DNA from: Anaeramoeba flamelloides
Taxonomy: Eukaryota; Metamonada; Anaeramoebidae
NCBI GenBank assembly: GCA_027625915.1
Contig: JANTQA010000012.1
Coordinates: 8,268,501-8,332,500, forward strand
Length of the DNA stretch: 64,000 nt
Reading direction: 5' to 3'
Translations under genes and position numbers: made by a program
In this document: piece after piece, positions 1-12,804 of the stretch
How the letters are laid out: each line of letters starts with the position of its first letter
Numbering within the stretch: position 1 is the first letter of the stretch
The notes under the pieces: model-generated
What the model saw: only the letters and a program-made list of their open reading frames with translations
Databases searched by the model: none
What the model was told of the DNA's origin: nothing

Positions 1-2
1 AA

Positions 3-1213
3 GGGACTAGTAAACTAAAAAAAAGCTTCAAGTAAATTTCCTAACAAATTAAAAAAAATTTTACCGTATCTTGAAATTGAAAAATAAAGTAAAAATCTGA
101 GAACTACAAGACATGGCTTACTTTTAATACTATTTTCAGAAATGAATTATTGTTTTTAAAAGACTGATCCTTTTTTCTCATTTTTGAAAAGTTTATAATC
201 CAACATATTTCCAAATAATTTAAAAAAAATTATGTTCTTTGAAAGAGGATTGAAATCTTATTACCTGTAAAGGAAGTGTACAAAAATACACTTAAAAAAT
301 GAAACCACTAAGTTCTAAAATAACTAAGTTTAAAAAATCTACTTAATCTCAAAAAAAATACAATAATTATTTTAAACTTGTAAAAAATATAATTTTTTGA
401 TTCAAAGAACAGACCAAATCTATTTTTTCTGGTGATTAAATGAAAAAATATGAGAAAAAGAACCAAAGAATCGAATTAAAAATTCTCCCGAAATACTTTT
501 TTATTACCTGGAAAATTCAACTTATTATCTAAAGAAATACTTTTTAATTTGACGATTTATCATTAATAATTATAAACCCAATCTTAATTATTTCAGTGGG
601 CCATTAGCAACCCAATGATGAAATGTATCTAATAGGTTTTACATTTATTTCTCAATTTTTTCAAGATTTTGCAACAAATAAAACAATTCAAATGCATATA
701 TCTAATAATGAAAAAAAAAAAGATATTATCAAATACCTGATTTTAATATAAACAGTTCCTTGTTTATACTCTTGATATTTGAAAAAGTATATTGACAAGT
801 CTTTTAAATTTCAAGAAATTTCATAAATATTTCTGAATAAAATAAATGTTCAATTTTTTTAAATCTTCAAAGATACAATATTTGATTTATTTATGATGTA
901 TTTTTAAAATAATATTAAAGACACAATGTTACTTGTTCATAAAGACTCTCAGAAATTACTAAAAGTGATATTTCTTCAAAAATAATTTTTTTTGCAAATT
1001 TTTATTTATCCAATTTGATCCAATCAATACCCACAAAAAAGGATCAGATCTTTTGACTGAAAATTCCATTGGGAAAAATGAAATCTTTTAAAAATGATTA
1101 TTCCTTTCTCTAAAGTTGACAAACGAAGTTTCCTATTGGGTTTAATTGTATCCTTATGTAAATAATTACTCTATTACCTTTGGGAAAAAAAATAAATAAG
1201 AGTTACTAGTCCC
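3..1213. mobile_element. TIR element with TTAA flank (family P-like, about 1.2 kb)
   Basis: The left end reads GGGACTAGTAA and the right end ACTAGTCCC followed by TTAA at 1214-1217; the two bases before the left end are AA, consistent with a TTAA target site cut by the window edge. The end motif GGGACTAG is shared with the two small elements at 23381 and 63226. No transposase reading frame is visible inside, so this looks like a non-autonomous element. TTAA targets are known for piggyBac-type transposons, but the terminal bases are not the usual piggyBac CCC, so superfamily assignment is an inference. Confidence 0.5.
520..850. repeat. Dispersed repeat, copy 1
   Basis: About 330 bp resembles 5860-6190 in the same orientation: both carry a block around TTAATTATTNNAGTGGG, then TTTCTCAATTTTTTCAA, then a TTTGAAAAAGNATAT block and a TTNATAAATATTTNTGAATA end. 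It lies inside the 3-1213 element. No coding potential seen. Confidence 0.6.
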
Positions 1214-1217
1214 TTAA

Positions 1218-3205
1218 CATCAGTTTTATTCACAATTTGATTGTGTTTATTGTCACTGTTCTTTATAATTTGTTCATCAAATAATCGAAAAAACAGGGTA
1301 TTTTTACAAAAAAAAAATTAACAGACACAATAAAAAAAAACAAACAAACCTTTTTGTGACTTCACACTAAAAAGATTAATGAATGTCGAAAAATTAAATG
1401 AGTAACTTCAGTGAGTCAAATGTTCTTTAACCATTGAAACTAATTACCTTGTCAAAGGTTTTTCACCTTATAATTTGTAAAGGAATGTTGAAAATATAAT
1501 AATTATTGATTGATACCCATCTTTTGAACATTTCACAGACAGTTTTCATGTATTCGTAACCCTTTGGTTTAAAATGTGTTTACTCAGTAATTGTGAAAAG
1601 TTTATGAATTAATTTGATTGGATCTATGAAAAAAGTTTTCGAAAATAATTGACAAACTTGCAAGATGTCTTTTACAAATACCTTCCCAAGCCTCTTTTTT
1701 AGTCTAACCCTTTCAATGACACACCTCTCATAGTTTTACAAATATATTTGTCAAAAAAAACAGTTCAGTGTCTTGAAAGGTTAATTCAAATAATTCAGAG
1801 AGTAAGGGTAAGTGGTTTACAAATTTTTTGTAATCATTTTGAAAAAGTTGAAATAAAGGAAAAAAGAAAATGGGAAGCATAATTCCCAAACGTGCTGTAC
1901 TGGTGTCACCTCAGAACCTAATTCAAGGATCAATAAGATTTATTTTGGATTTAAAGCGAAAAATAAAAACAGGAAAATTTTCGACAAATTAAAAAAAATT
2001 TCCAAAAAGTTAAATTTTAGAAGAATTAAACATTTTGTTAGTGATAGATCAGTTTAAAATTAAAATGTGCAAAATCAAAGCGATTCTCAAAAAATACTCT
2101 CAAAGGTTTGGTTGGGGAATAAATTCAATTGTGACAAGTGAAAAGCCTTGTATAAATTCACATGAATAAATTTCATTATTCTAAAACCAAACAAGAAATA
2201 GTGAATTCAAAAAAAAAATAAAAAATAGAACATTATGTTTATTTTATTAAGATTACCGAAAACACTTTTGGTGAAAATACTATTGCAAATCTCACGAAAA
2301 TTATTTGCAATTATTTTTCAAAAAAAGTGAGATTTCTATTTGGAATTCAGAGAAAATTGAATAACCTTTAAGAAAGAAATGAAAATACATATCATGGTCT
2401 GTGCCTTTTGCTTCTTCAAAATGAAAAAGTTTTTTAATAAAAAGAGTTTCACATTTTGAATAATTTAATTACATTCGAATGACTCTTAATTGCTGAAAGG
2501 TATTTGGAATTTGATTGCACACAGGTATGTTTAACAAAGTTAATTGAAATTGATTGAAAAAAAATATCCCTTTTAAATTTAAAATAATTTATAAATTTCA
2601 AGAGAAAAACTGAATTAGCAACAACAAAAATAAGAACTCTCGGTTTACGGTGTTTTTTTTGGTTCTCATAAAATTTGTCCGAACAAATTCACCACACAAA
2701 TTAATAAAAAAAATTCTACTTTACTATAATAAAAAAAAAGGGAGCAAATGCTTAAAATTAGATCGGTTTGGAGAAAATTTGAAAAAAATTCAGAAAATTT
2801 ATGTCTTTTCTCAAAAAATAAATAAAAATAAAAAAAAAAAAACAAATCTCAATTTTTTGTAAAATTAATAACACACTTTTGTTTGGGTACTCAAAAAGAC
2901 AAATAAAACAGTACCCGTAATATATTACACAGAGTCAGACACAATTCAAAACTCATAATCTCGAAAAATTTTTTTCTAATTTAAGAAGTTAAAAAAAAAT
3001 TTTCTTTTCTTAACAAAATAATCAAAATTTGAAAGATCAAATGAAAAAATATTCAAGAAACAAACAATAAGTAGTCATTTAATTGGCTTTTTAAAAAATG
3101 GATTTCCAAATCTTATTTATTTTTTATTTTCTCTCGCACTTTTTAAATTATTTATTTTTTTCCCTATTTTTTTTCATCAAAATAAAATTTTGAGAATTTC
3201 TCTCC
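1218..3205. other. Intergenic, no gene seen
   Basis: AT-rich sequence without any convincing reading frame. The one longer frame (2650-2862) is lysine/asparagine-rich with no conserved look and is probably chance. A short inverted pair GGGTACT / AGTACCC occurs at about 2885-2915. Confidence 0.5.
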
Positions 3206-4285
3206 ATGAACCAATCAAAAAGATCAAGAACAGGAATAAGAGCAGCAAAGGGGTATTTAATCCCAACCACAAAGCAAACAAACTCTTTTTCGAATTATTC
3301 TCAAGCACAACAGGAAATCCTTTTAGAATGTGCAAATTTAAAAAACAAAGATCGTTTTGAATTATTTAAAAAATATTTTCCTTGTGATGTTAAAGCAGAC
3401 AAAAAGCAAATCTTCGTCAGTCCCAAAATGGTTGAAGCAATATGCTGTGCGTACAAACAGGGGAGGTCCAATGTGCGAAAGAACTTTGACAATTATTTGA
3501 AAAAACAGGGGTACGTCAACTCCAAGATCAAGTCCTTTAAGGGGCTTTTCTATGTCAAAAAGGAGCACATTTTGAAATTGAAGGATCTCATTTCACTGAA
3601 GAACAAAATCAACACAGGGACAGTTGTTGACTTGGACGATTTAAAACGGGATTTCCCCCTCAGCTTGGATGATCTTATCATGAGTCACAATAATGACCAA
3701 AATAAGAAGAGCAATAACGAGATTCAGAAGGGCAAGAACAAGAGTCAGAGCAAGAGTAAAAACAAGAACAAGAGCAAGAGCAAGAGCAAGAGCAAGAACA
3801 AGAACAAGAGTAAAAACAAGAGTAAGAACAAGAATAACACCAAGAGTACTAACGGGACCAGCACTCTGGAGAAGAGTATGGAGCTGGATCTGAAAAAGAA
3901 AAAAGTCCCTTTTTCACAAGAAACCCCAAAAAAAATTGTTGATTTGAACAACAAAACCAAAAGCGAATTTCTCAACAACAAAATTATTAACAGAAAAAGA
4001 AACTATACCCAAGACAATATCGAAAGCATTGTCCTTCCAAAGATGGGGAACGAGTTCAAACTCTGGAAAACCCCACAAAATTACAAAATCTTCCAATCTG
4101 ATCCATTTTTCCACACAGAACCTGAACACACACAAATTGTTGAAAATACAGAAAACAAGAAGGAAGAAATTTTTTTTTACTTTTCAAAATTTATACAACC
4201 AGAAAAGAAGCCAGAGATTATATTGGACCCATTTTCTTTTGAGTCTTTTAATAATGTTAATAATAATTTGTTTATTTTTAATTGA
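3206..4285 (+). CDS. Hypothetical protein with basic low-complexity region
   Basis: Single-exon frame of 359 codons starting with ATG at 3206. I do not recognise it. Residues 1-150 look like a folded region: a Ser/Arg-rich N-terminus, then alternating helical and aromatic stretches including FVSPKMVEAICCAYKQGRSN and a KSFKGLFYVKKEHILKLKDL segment that could be a small DNA- or RNA-binding fold (inference only). Residues about 165-225 are a run of Lys-Ser-Lys-Asn units encoded on a purine-only strand, a low-complexity linker also typical of the other proteins here. The C-terminal third contains a hydrophobic LDPFSFESF motif. Base composition of the first 480 bases is clearly richer in G+C than its surroundings, supporting real coding. 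No intron signals are needed. Function unknown. Confidence 0.75.
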   Translation: MNQSKRSRTGIRAAKGYLIPTTKQTNSFSNYSQAQQEILLECANLKNKDRFELFKKYFPCDVKADKKQIFVSPKMVEAICCAYKQGRSNVRKNFDNYLKKQGYVNSKIKSFKGLFYVKKEHILKLKDLISLKNKINTGTVVDLDDLKRDFPLSLDDLIMSHNNDQNKKSNNEIQKGKNKSQSKSKNKNKSKSKSKSKNKNKSKNKSKNKNNTKSTNGTSTLEKSMELDLKKKKVPFSQETPKKIVDLNNKTKSEFLNNKIINRKRNYTQDNIESIVLPKMGNEFKLWKTPQNYKIFQSDPFFHTEPEHTQIVENTENKKEEIFFYFSKFIQPEKKPEIILDPFSFESFNNVNNNLFIFN

Positions 4286-5486
4286 ACATTTGTCTATTTC
4301 GTTCCAAAAATAAAAAAATTATTTAAATAGATTTTATTTGTGTGAATTTTGATTGAATTGTTTGGTTCTCCTTTAAATAGAGTGTTTTTGGAGTTTTTTG
4401 CAATCGAATTTTTTTTTTTGTAAATGAAAAAAAAATTGTTTTAATTATTTTTTACAAAATTTGGACAAATATTTTGGTACATTATTTCAGCCTGGTGTGA
4501 AGAATTTTGAATATACTTACAAAAGGATGCCTTCAAGTTAACTTTTTGTTCCATTTCGAAAAGTTTAAAAGGGGATCTTTGTCAACCCATTTCTCTCAAA
4601 ATTGAGATAATATTTCAGAAAAATATGTACGTGACAAAAAACTGAGACTGTTCGGGCCATATTTCAAGTTTCTCACTTGCAAACACAATGGTTTCCTAAC
4701 TTTGGTTGAAATTGAAAATTTATGGTTAATAATTTTTAAAAAGAGTATAGTTGATGGAAAATCTCACAAATTTTTTTTCAGTCTGATCGAAGAAGCAAAA
4801 AATTATACAGTTTGACGAATTTTGACTCGTTTTGAAAAATGAAAAAAAAAAAGTTAGAAAATTTTAATTTTTTGAGTATCTTTCATTTAAGGGTTACCTT
4901 CCCACCCTTAGAATTGTTGAGTTCTTGTCTTATTTCACATTCACTTCTCTGAAAAATTTTACATTATATAGAAATTGGAGAAAAAATAAAAAAAAAAATT
5001 TTTTGTCATTTTTACATTTTAACACAACTTTTTTTCTTACTTTTTTAATGAAAGAGAAAGAGAAAATAACAAACCAAATAATAGCTAAAAAATGGCTTTT
5101 CGGGATTTTCAAGTACAAGTTCAAATTTGAGAAAATTCCAAATTTATCAATTAAGTTGTAAAAAATATACATAAAGGTAAAATGAATTGCTTGATGTTTA
5201 TCGATTTTAAATGGCAGCTCAAAAATATTGAAATCAAAAATAGGCATTATAAATCAAGGCAAATATAGGTAAAAATTGTGTTAAATGTTGAAAATTTCCC
5301 ATTTTTCGATAACATATTCTCACTAAATAAAATTTATGGAAATTACAAAAATCTTCCAAGGGTGTTTTTCTACAGTATTTCGCCGTTTTGAGATGTAAAA
5401 GTATACCTTAAAGTCAAAAATGAAATCATTTTTACATTGTTTAGAATTATTGAGGTTTTTTTTTTTAATTTTCTTGGTTTTCTAAA
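4286..5486. other. Intergenic, no gene seen
   Basis: AT-rich; overlapping weak frames at 4925-5247 on both strands are lysine- or phenylalanine-rich and look like chance. No repeat matched elsewhere in the window. Confidence 0.5.
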
Positions 5487-5680
5487 CGGCCAGTTCCACT
5501 TTAAAGGCACATCAAACAAAAAAATTTTAGGCACAAAAAAATCTCAAATTAAGGCACCACAGTTGTAATTTTTTTTTTTACAATTTATTTTACTAGAATC
5601 TGGATTTTGTGATTAATTTGAGATTTTTATTGTGCCTTAAATTTCGTTGAAAGTTTGTGCCTTAAAAGTGGAACTGACCG
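5487..5680. mobile_element. MITE family T, copy 1
   Basis: About 195 bp bounded by inverted ends of the form CGGYCAGTTCCACTTT with AAGGCAC just inside. The interior has a second inverted pair (AAATCTCAAATTAAGGCAC and its mirror AATTTGAGATTTTTATTG). It matches 28609-28803 and 31612-31803. Copy 2 shows a TA target duplication, pointing to a Tc1/mariner-type MITE. Confidence 0.8.
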
Positions 5681-5859
5681 TGGACGATTTTCTATTTTGA
5701 TTAAAATTTCCATCCGTAAAAAATTGAAGTTTTTTTGAATTGTTCTTTTTCATGTAAAAACAAAGACTCAATTTGACAAATAAAATTTCTAAATTTTATA
5801 TTGGATCAAATTCACCAAAATTCTTATTTTTAAACTTGTAAAATTTAACTTAAAAACCA

Positions 5860-6190
5860 TGAAAAATACCTTTTTTATTTGATTATTTTTAAACAATAAT
5901 TAACTACATATTCTTAATTATTATAGTGGGTTAGTAGCAACACAAAGATTAAAATGTATCAAAAGGCTTTAACAATTATTTCTCAATTTTTTCAATATTT
6001 TCAAAAAAACAAAATGAATTCAAATGAATAATTCTAATAATAAAAAAAACATTATTATTTCCAAATAACTTTTTAAATAATAACATTATGTTATTCAGTC
6101 TTTTAACATTTGAAAAAGAATATAAATAAATCTTTAGAATTTCTAGAAATTTGATAAATATTTATGAATAAAACAAATTATTGATTTTTT
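5860..6190. repeat. Dispersed repeat, copy 2
   Basis: Diverged match in the same orientation to 520-850. The flanking GGGACTAG ends of the 3-1213 element are not found here, so either the ends are lost or the repeat is an independent element inserted in the first one. Confidence 0.55.
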
Positions 6191-7358
6191 AGCATAATTT
6201 GAATATCTGAATTAAAAAAAAAAATAGAATCAAGGGATCTTGAAAAAATTTTAAATTTATTCAGCATATTTTTCAGTACATAAACTATTTTTCTGGTGAA
6301 GTGTTCCCAGTTGTTATAGGCCAATTACATGTGTTTAAATAAGTTTGTATTGATATCAGAAGAAAAAATTTAATTTCGGAAATTTTAAAATTGAAATAAT
6401 TCTTTTACATTTGGCTTTCTTTTTTTTTTCAATTTTTTTTGAAACCTAATTCATTGACAATTATTTTTTTTATTACAAGATTTCTAATCACTGGGTAAAA
6501 AGATGTTATTTAAAAAGTGAAAGTGATTATAGAAAAATCATATTGATAATTATTGAAATTTTATTTGATCTTCAATTGAGGATCAAAATAAACCTTCTTC
6601 TTTTTTTTCTCAATACTCGACTAAGAATTTTATTTTTTCAATTTTTAAGAATATTTATTGATTGAATAGATTTTACTTTATACAGATATCAACTATTTTC
6701 CAATAGTATTATTCAAGTTATTTTTTCTTTTCTCTTCAAAGGTTAATTATAACCAGTAGTTGATATTTGGAAAAAATTTTTAGTACTTTTTTCTGAAACA
6801 AAGGTTACCTCTTAGTGAAAAGATAAATTAATCACTAATTTATCGATTTGCTATTACAATTCCAAAATTTCTAATCGCCCCTATTAATTCTAATTCAATA
6901 TGTTTGATAAAAAAAACATTCTTAATTAGCCAGTCGAGAACCATAAATTCAAAATGCTTTACTGAAGGATAAATAAACAATAAAATGATCATTTATTATA
7001 TGTTTAAAATAAGAAAGATTTTTAAGATCTAATAATAATAATAATTGAGAAATTATTTATTTTAACATTGTTAAAATGAAAAAAATTTAATTTGTTAAAT
7101 CAAAATAAATTAAGTCAACTCTGAAAATAAAATAATCAAAATAAAAAATGAATAATTAAATATCCAAAAAAAGAGGATTTGATAAGAGTTATATTGTTAT
7201 ATAATATAATAAGAATTTTTTTTAAAAATCGATTATGAATCATTCTTTTGTTTAATTTCTATATAATCGAATGGAAACAGAAGAGTATAACTAAAAATAA
7301 GAAATGTACTTAGTTTTAGAAAAAAAAATTAAATATTAAAAAAACCTGTAGATTTTTT
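6191..7358. other. Intergenic, no gene seen
   Basis: No reading frame of note. A loose inverted pair (GATATCAACTATTTTCC near 6684 and its mirror near 6757-6775) suggests a small decayed foldback element. The segment ends at the stop codon of the minus-strand clathrin light chain gene. Confidence 0.4.
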
Positions 7359-10300
7359 TTAATGCTTTTTTTTTAAAAAAATTGAACGTATTCTTGTTGT
7401 GTCCTTTTCTCTTCCTTCAACCTTTCCAAGATCGACAAAGCTAACAACTTTTTCCCATGGCTCCCCCTTGGTTAAAAGGTCTTCTCTTTCCTGGATGAAT
7501 TCTTCTTCCTTTTGTCTAATTATTTAAAAAAATATTAAGAATAACAAAATTATACATATAAATTTAGAGAAAATTTGAACAATAATAAAAGCGATAAAAA
7601 TAAAAATATTGAACATTTTCACTTGAAGGTGAAGCCCTAGAATTTTAAATTTGAAAATATGGATTTTTTTAACGATTTCAATAAGAATTTTCAAGAGGAA
7701 AAAAAGTAAATTTTTAGTTCAAGTCTGAAAAGGATCAATTTTATAAAAGTCTTTTAAAGTGTGAAAATAAGGAGAAAATAAAGTTTAAAATTCTATTAAT
7801 GGCACTTTAATTTTTTAATTTTGAAAAAAAATTTCACTTCTTTTATCTTTTTTTTTTTTGTTTTGATCGGTCTGAAATGAAAAAAGTTGAAATGCATGGT
7901 TTCATTTCTTTAAGTAAGTGCTTTTTTATTATTAACCACTCGGGGTATTTTTTGTTTTAACTATGATAATTCTAAATGGAAGAGTTCTTTAAGAATTCAT
8001 AAAAGAAAATGAGAGCAAATGTTTTTCTATTTACTTCTGTCACTCATAATAAAAAAAAAAAAAGTAATGATTTTTTTTAATTTAGAGCTGTATTTTGATT
8101 GTTTAATAGAGTAGTAGCGAAACACATCGTTTTTTTTTTTTTTATTTTGAAGAAATACAATTTCAATTGCAAGTAGTAGTGCGTGCTTAAAAAAAAACAA
8201 AAATAACTCAATTTTTTTTAAAATTGCTTTTAACGACTACGTTTGCAATTGAAATTTAAAGTATTGTGTGTTTTTATTTTTTATACTTTTTACCTTTTCC
8301 AAATTCCCCTTCTTAAGTTGTTTGGGTTCCTTTGGTTCCTTTGGTTCCTTCTCTTTTTGTTTTTTTTTAGGTGTTTTGGAGCAGGTACATGGAATAAAAA
8401 ATCATTATAAGAATTTGTTGACTTGGCCATGACTAACCTAACCAAACTTTTTCATGAGCAAATCTTCAACGAATTGAACTGGACTTATGCAACTTAAGAA
8501 AACTGAATCCAACGAATTCGATCTGAAACCAACCAAAGCGAACCGAATTGATCTTTCCGTACAATCTGTCAAGTTGTTACTTGGACTGTGTTTTATCTGC
8601 CAAGTTGGTATCTTGTACTTGGATTTTGCGAAAACAAGATTTGGGAAACTTGCAAAAAATAAAAATTAAAAAAAAAAAAAAAACCAAATCAACTGAAAAG
8701 AAAATTTTGAAAACCCAAATTCTTATTCTTAAAAACTCAGCACTTTAAAGATTCAACCCATCTATAAAGTTCTAAATTAAAACTTAATAAAGTAACCTAT
8801 TTCATTTGATCTATAGTTGTTCAAATATTTAGATCTCTTTATTAAAACAAACTATGGTGGCAATCCAAAAAAAATCTAAATAAAAGGAAACAACCATCAA
8901 CCAATTCAACACTTGGGGTTCTTAAAAAAAAAACTTTTCAATGAATTTTTTACTTTTTTTCACTATTTTTTATTTATTTTCTTTCATTTCTTGCTTTTCT
9001 TTCTCTTTTTCTTGTCTTTGTTTAGAAATAATTTTTTCTTTTCATTTTTTTAAAGAAAAGATATCCTATGTGCTATAATCTTGCCTAAATTATAGCTATG
9101 GATAAAAAACTCTAAATAAAATTTTAGAGTTTCAGGAAGTGCCGTAGAGTGTCATAGAGTATCGTCAAGTGCCGTAGAGTGCCTAGCTTTTCCAAAATTC
9201 AAAAGAATAGAGAAAAATCTGTTGATTTTACTCAATTCTTTTAAATTCTGGAAAAGCTAATGACCGTTTTTTTCACTTTTTGTTTTTGTTTCGAAAATCT
9301 TATGATTTTCTAATCAAAACAAATATTAAAAAAAACCTAATGTTAAGTGCCTAGGTTTTTTTCACTTTTTGTTTTGATTAGAAAATCAATAGATTTTCGA
9401 AACAAAAACAAAAAGTGAAAAAAACCTAATGGCAAACAGAAGGTAATTTTGTTGAATCGCCTTTTTTCAATAATAAAAAAAAGTATTGTGTGTTTCTATC
9501 AGGGTTTGGTGGTTGTTAAATCTCACAAATTTTTATTCAGCGAGATCTAAGAAGGAAAAAATGTCATTTTTTTTCTAAATTTGTCAGTCTTATATTAAAA
9601 AATGACAAAGAAGGTTGGCAAAAATCGAATTTTTGAGAAAATTTCACTTTCATAACAAATGTTTAGAACCCTTATACATTGTTGGCCATTTTCTATTCTA
9701 ATTTTTTGGATTGTGTATTGAGTTGATAGGGTTCTAAAAATTGACCTAAAATGTCAATAAGGAGAAAAGTGAAAATTTTGGATGACTTTACCTTTGTTAT
9801 TGTAAAACAAAGATTTTTTTGAATAATGGCTACAATAATTGGTTTGATATTGTATTAAATTCACTAAAATTTGCATTTCCTAAAAATAGAAAGATCATCT
9901 TTTCTCAACTCACACAATTTTTTTTTTTAATCAAAAAAAAACTGAAGACTAATTTTTGCAAATTTAATTTCCAAAAGATCCTTGAATGAAAAATTCTTCA
10001 AAACCTTTACCACACAAACCTCAACCCAATTTTTCTTGATAAAACAAATTGTGTTTTGAGAAACGATCCAAAAAATTAATATTTTATCAAAAAAGTAAAA
10101 AAATGTGAAGTACATTTGGAATGGGTTATGTTGCTCCACAAACAATTCGAGAAGACACTCTCCTCTTAGTCATGGTGGGGAGATTTAATTGAAGGAAAAA
10201 CAAAAAGAACCAAAAAAAAAATAAGCCAAAATCAGACCGCCTTTGTAATAATTAATACAGCCGTTCCATCCCTACCATGGGAATTAATAAGACCCTGGAA

Positions 10301-12234
10301 TTGGTTTTCTATTCTGAAATTTTATTTTGTATGAAAAATCGTAAAAGGGTTATTAAAGCTCATCCTAAACCATAAAATTTATAATACAAGATTAAAAATA
10401 AGTTATACATTTTTTGATTCCTTTGGTTTTGGAAATTGATCAACAAATTCATAAAAACATTACATTAATGTGTATCTTCAATTTCCAAAATTGTTAAAAT
10501 ACCAGGTTTTTAAAATTTAAAAACAAAGATCGAAAAATACTTTCAAGTTTCCAAGGTTTCTGTGATTTCAATTTTTGAAGAAATTTAATTTTTATCTTGG
10601 TTTTTACAAAAAAAATCAACTCGAATAAAGTAAGAGAAGTTTAAAATTTTATCTTATGATAGAAATTGAATTTTCTATTTCAAAAAACACAACTTTATAA
10701 TAATAACCTATTTCTATGTCTTATAAATTTCCATGGGGGGGCTGGAACTGTTGTATGGTATGTCGAGACAATGTAACAATTCAAAGTAACTCAATGATCA
10801 AAAATCATTGGCAATAGAATCATTTAGCTTTAAAGTTAAATATTGAGAGTGTTTTTAAGGTTAAAAAATTGTGATTATTTTTTTTTTTTCATTTTCACGT
10901 TCCTTAGCAAGGTGCTCGAGTTTACGTATCTCAAAATTTCTGAGTGAATTTTTCATTTAAAAAATGACATAAAATCATTTTTTGATCCAAATTGGAGAAT
11001 ACTTTAAAGATCATTCCTTTATATTTTAAATGAGATTGGAACAAATTGTGTTGGGACAAATTGGTAAATTGCAAACGTAGTTCTTAAATGAACTCTTTTC
11101 AAATTTTGTTCCTTTTGAAAAAAAAAAAAAATCAGTTTTTTTTTATTATTAAACAGGTGTAAATTACGTCCCAGTTGCTTTTATACTTCTATTTATGAAA
11201 GGAAATATAAGCGTAAAATCCTAGACTCCACGATTATTAATTAATGAAAATAATTCCAAACTGTTTTTCATGGTTTAAAATTATTTCATTAAGATTTTTT
11301 TCTTTTAATTTGTTTTGAAAATAATAGTCTATCTTTTTCATAAGAAGGGTACACCCATAAAAAATGAACAATATTTTCGATTATTTCCTTATGTTCAGAA
11401 AAAAAATTGTTTTTATTCAATACAATTAATGATGTATGATACTTTAAAGGATAATCAAATATTTGTAAATCAAAGTTTAAGATTTTAAATTCTCTTTCTC
11501 AATTAAGAAAAATATTACCATTTGCGAAAAAAAGTGAAACACGATTTTTAATTGGAAGAATCACAGAAATCACAGAAATCACAGAAATCACAGAAATCAC
11601 AGAAATCACAGAAATCACAGAAATCACAGAAACCTGGAAATGAAAAGTAAAATCAATTAAAAAAAGAAATTAACTTCAAAGAATAATACACGATATTATT
11701 ATCAGTCAAATCAATAAACTCAATTTGGATCTACTTTTGTATCCAAAATCCGATTAGTGGTTTTGGAGATCACAAAAATAGTCAAATTTTTCAACAAATT
11801 TTTTACTTAATAGATCAACCAAAGAAAAACCATTCCTCAAAGTTAGTTAATAATTGAAAATCTGTTATTGTGTTTGCAGTCCTCCATTTTGCCTGTAATC
11901 ATTTCGTTTTTCTTTTATTTGTTAGTTGATCTTACTTTTCATTTCCAGGTTTCTGTGATTTCTGTGGTTTCTGTGATTCTTTTCATATTTTCATTTAAAA
12001 ATCGTGTTGAACTGTTTTTTCCCAAATGTTTATTTAATAATTTACAACAAGAATGAATTTCCATGATTTCTATCATTCACAACGTTGGTAAATCCATATT
12101 ACACTAATAAAATTTTGTTCAAAGAGCTTTTTCTATTCGGTCTTTGAAACAAACTCTTTAAAAGATAATTTTTTTGAAGTTAACAAACTATTAGAATAAG
12201 AATAAGGAGAAAAACAGGGAAAAAAAAAAAGAAA

Positions 12235-12266
<32 letters not shown>

Positions 12267-12770
12267 AAAAAAAAAAAGAAAGAAAAAAGAAACTTTTACC
12301 TATTTTCTTTCCAAATTTTTGTGCTTTGTTCGTTTTTTTCTTCATACCATTTTTGGAGATCAATTTTTGCTTGTTTACGAAGTTTTGTTATTTCTTTTTC
12401 TGATTTTTTTTCTTGTTCTTGAATTTTTTGTTGTACCTCGTTTTGCCATTCCCTATTTCCAGTTTTTGGAACAAAGATTCGAAAAAAAAATTACAATCAA
12501 AAAAAAAAAAAAAAAAAAAAACAAACAAAGGTTTAGATTTGTTCAACAACCAAAAAAGCAAAATTTGTATCTAATTTTCTTTCACTCAGGGTCCGTTTTG
12601 AAGAAAAATAAATGTTTTTAAAAAGAGTCTTTTACAAAACTGGCTTTCCAATTGAGGAAATGTGTGTTTCTTCTTGAATTAAATTATTCTTTTCGATTAA
12701 AGTATTTTCCCGATCTTCTTCAGAACTTTCATCCTCTTCTTCACTTGTTTCCTCTTCCTCTTCCTCTTCA

Positions 12771-12804
<34 letters not shown>

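Noticed and set aside
3693-3981. Arg/Thr- and Leu/Phe-rich frames overlapping the basic tract of the 3206 gene
   Set aside because: They are other-frame readings of the purine-rich K/S/N repeat, with no independent conservation.
9138-9187. CRISPR-like array for the decamer units
   Set aside because: The units are 10 bp with no spacers, and the genome is clearly eukaryotic.
12133-12363. Lys/Phe-rich minus-strand frame spanning the clathrin light chain intron 2
   Set aside because: It reads through a long pyrimidine tract between a GTAAAAG donor and a TAG acceptor; the exons on either side belong to clathrin light chain.
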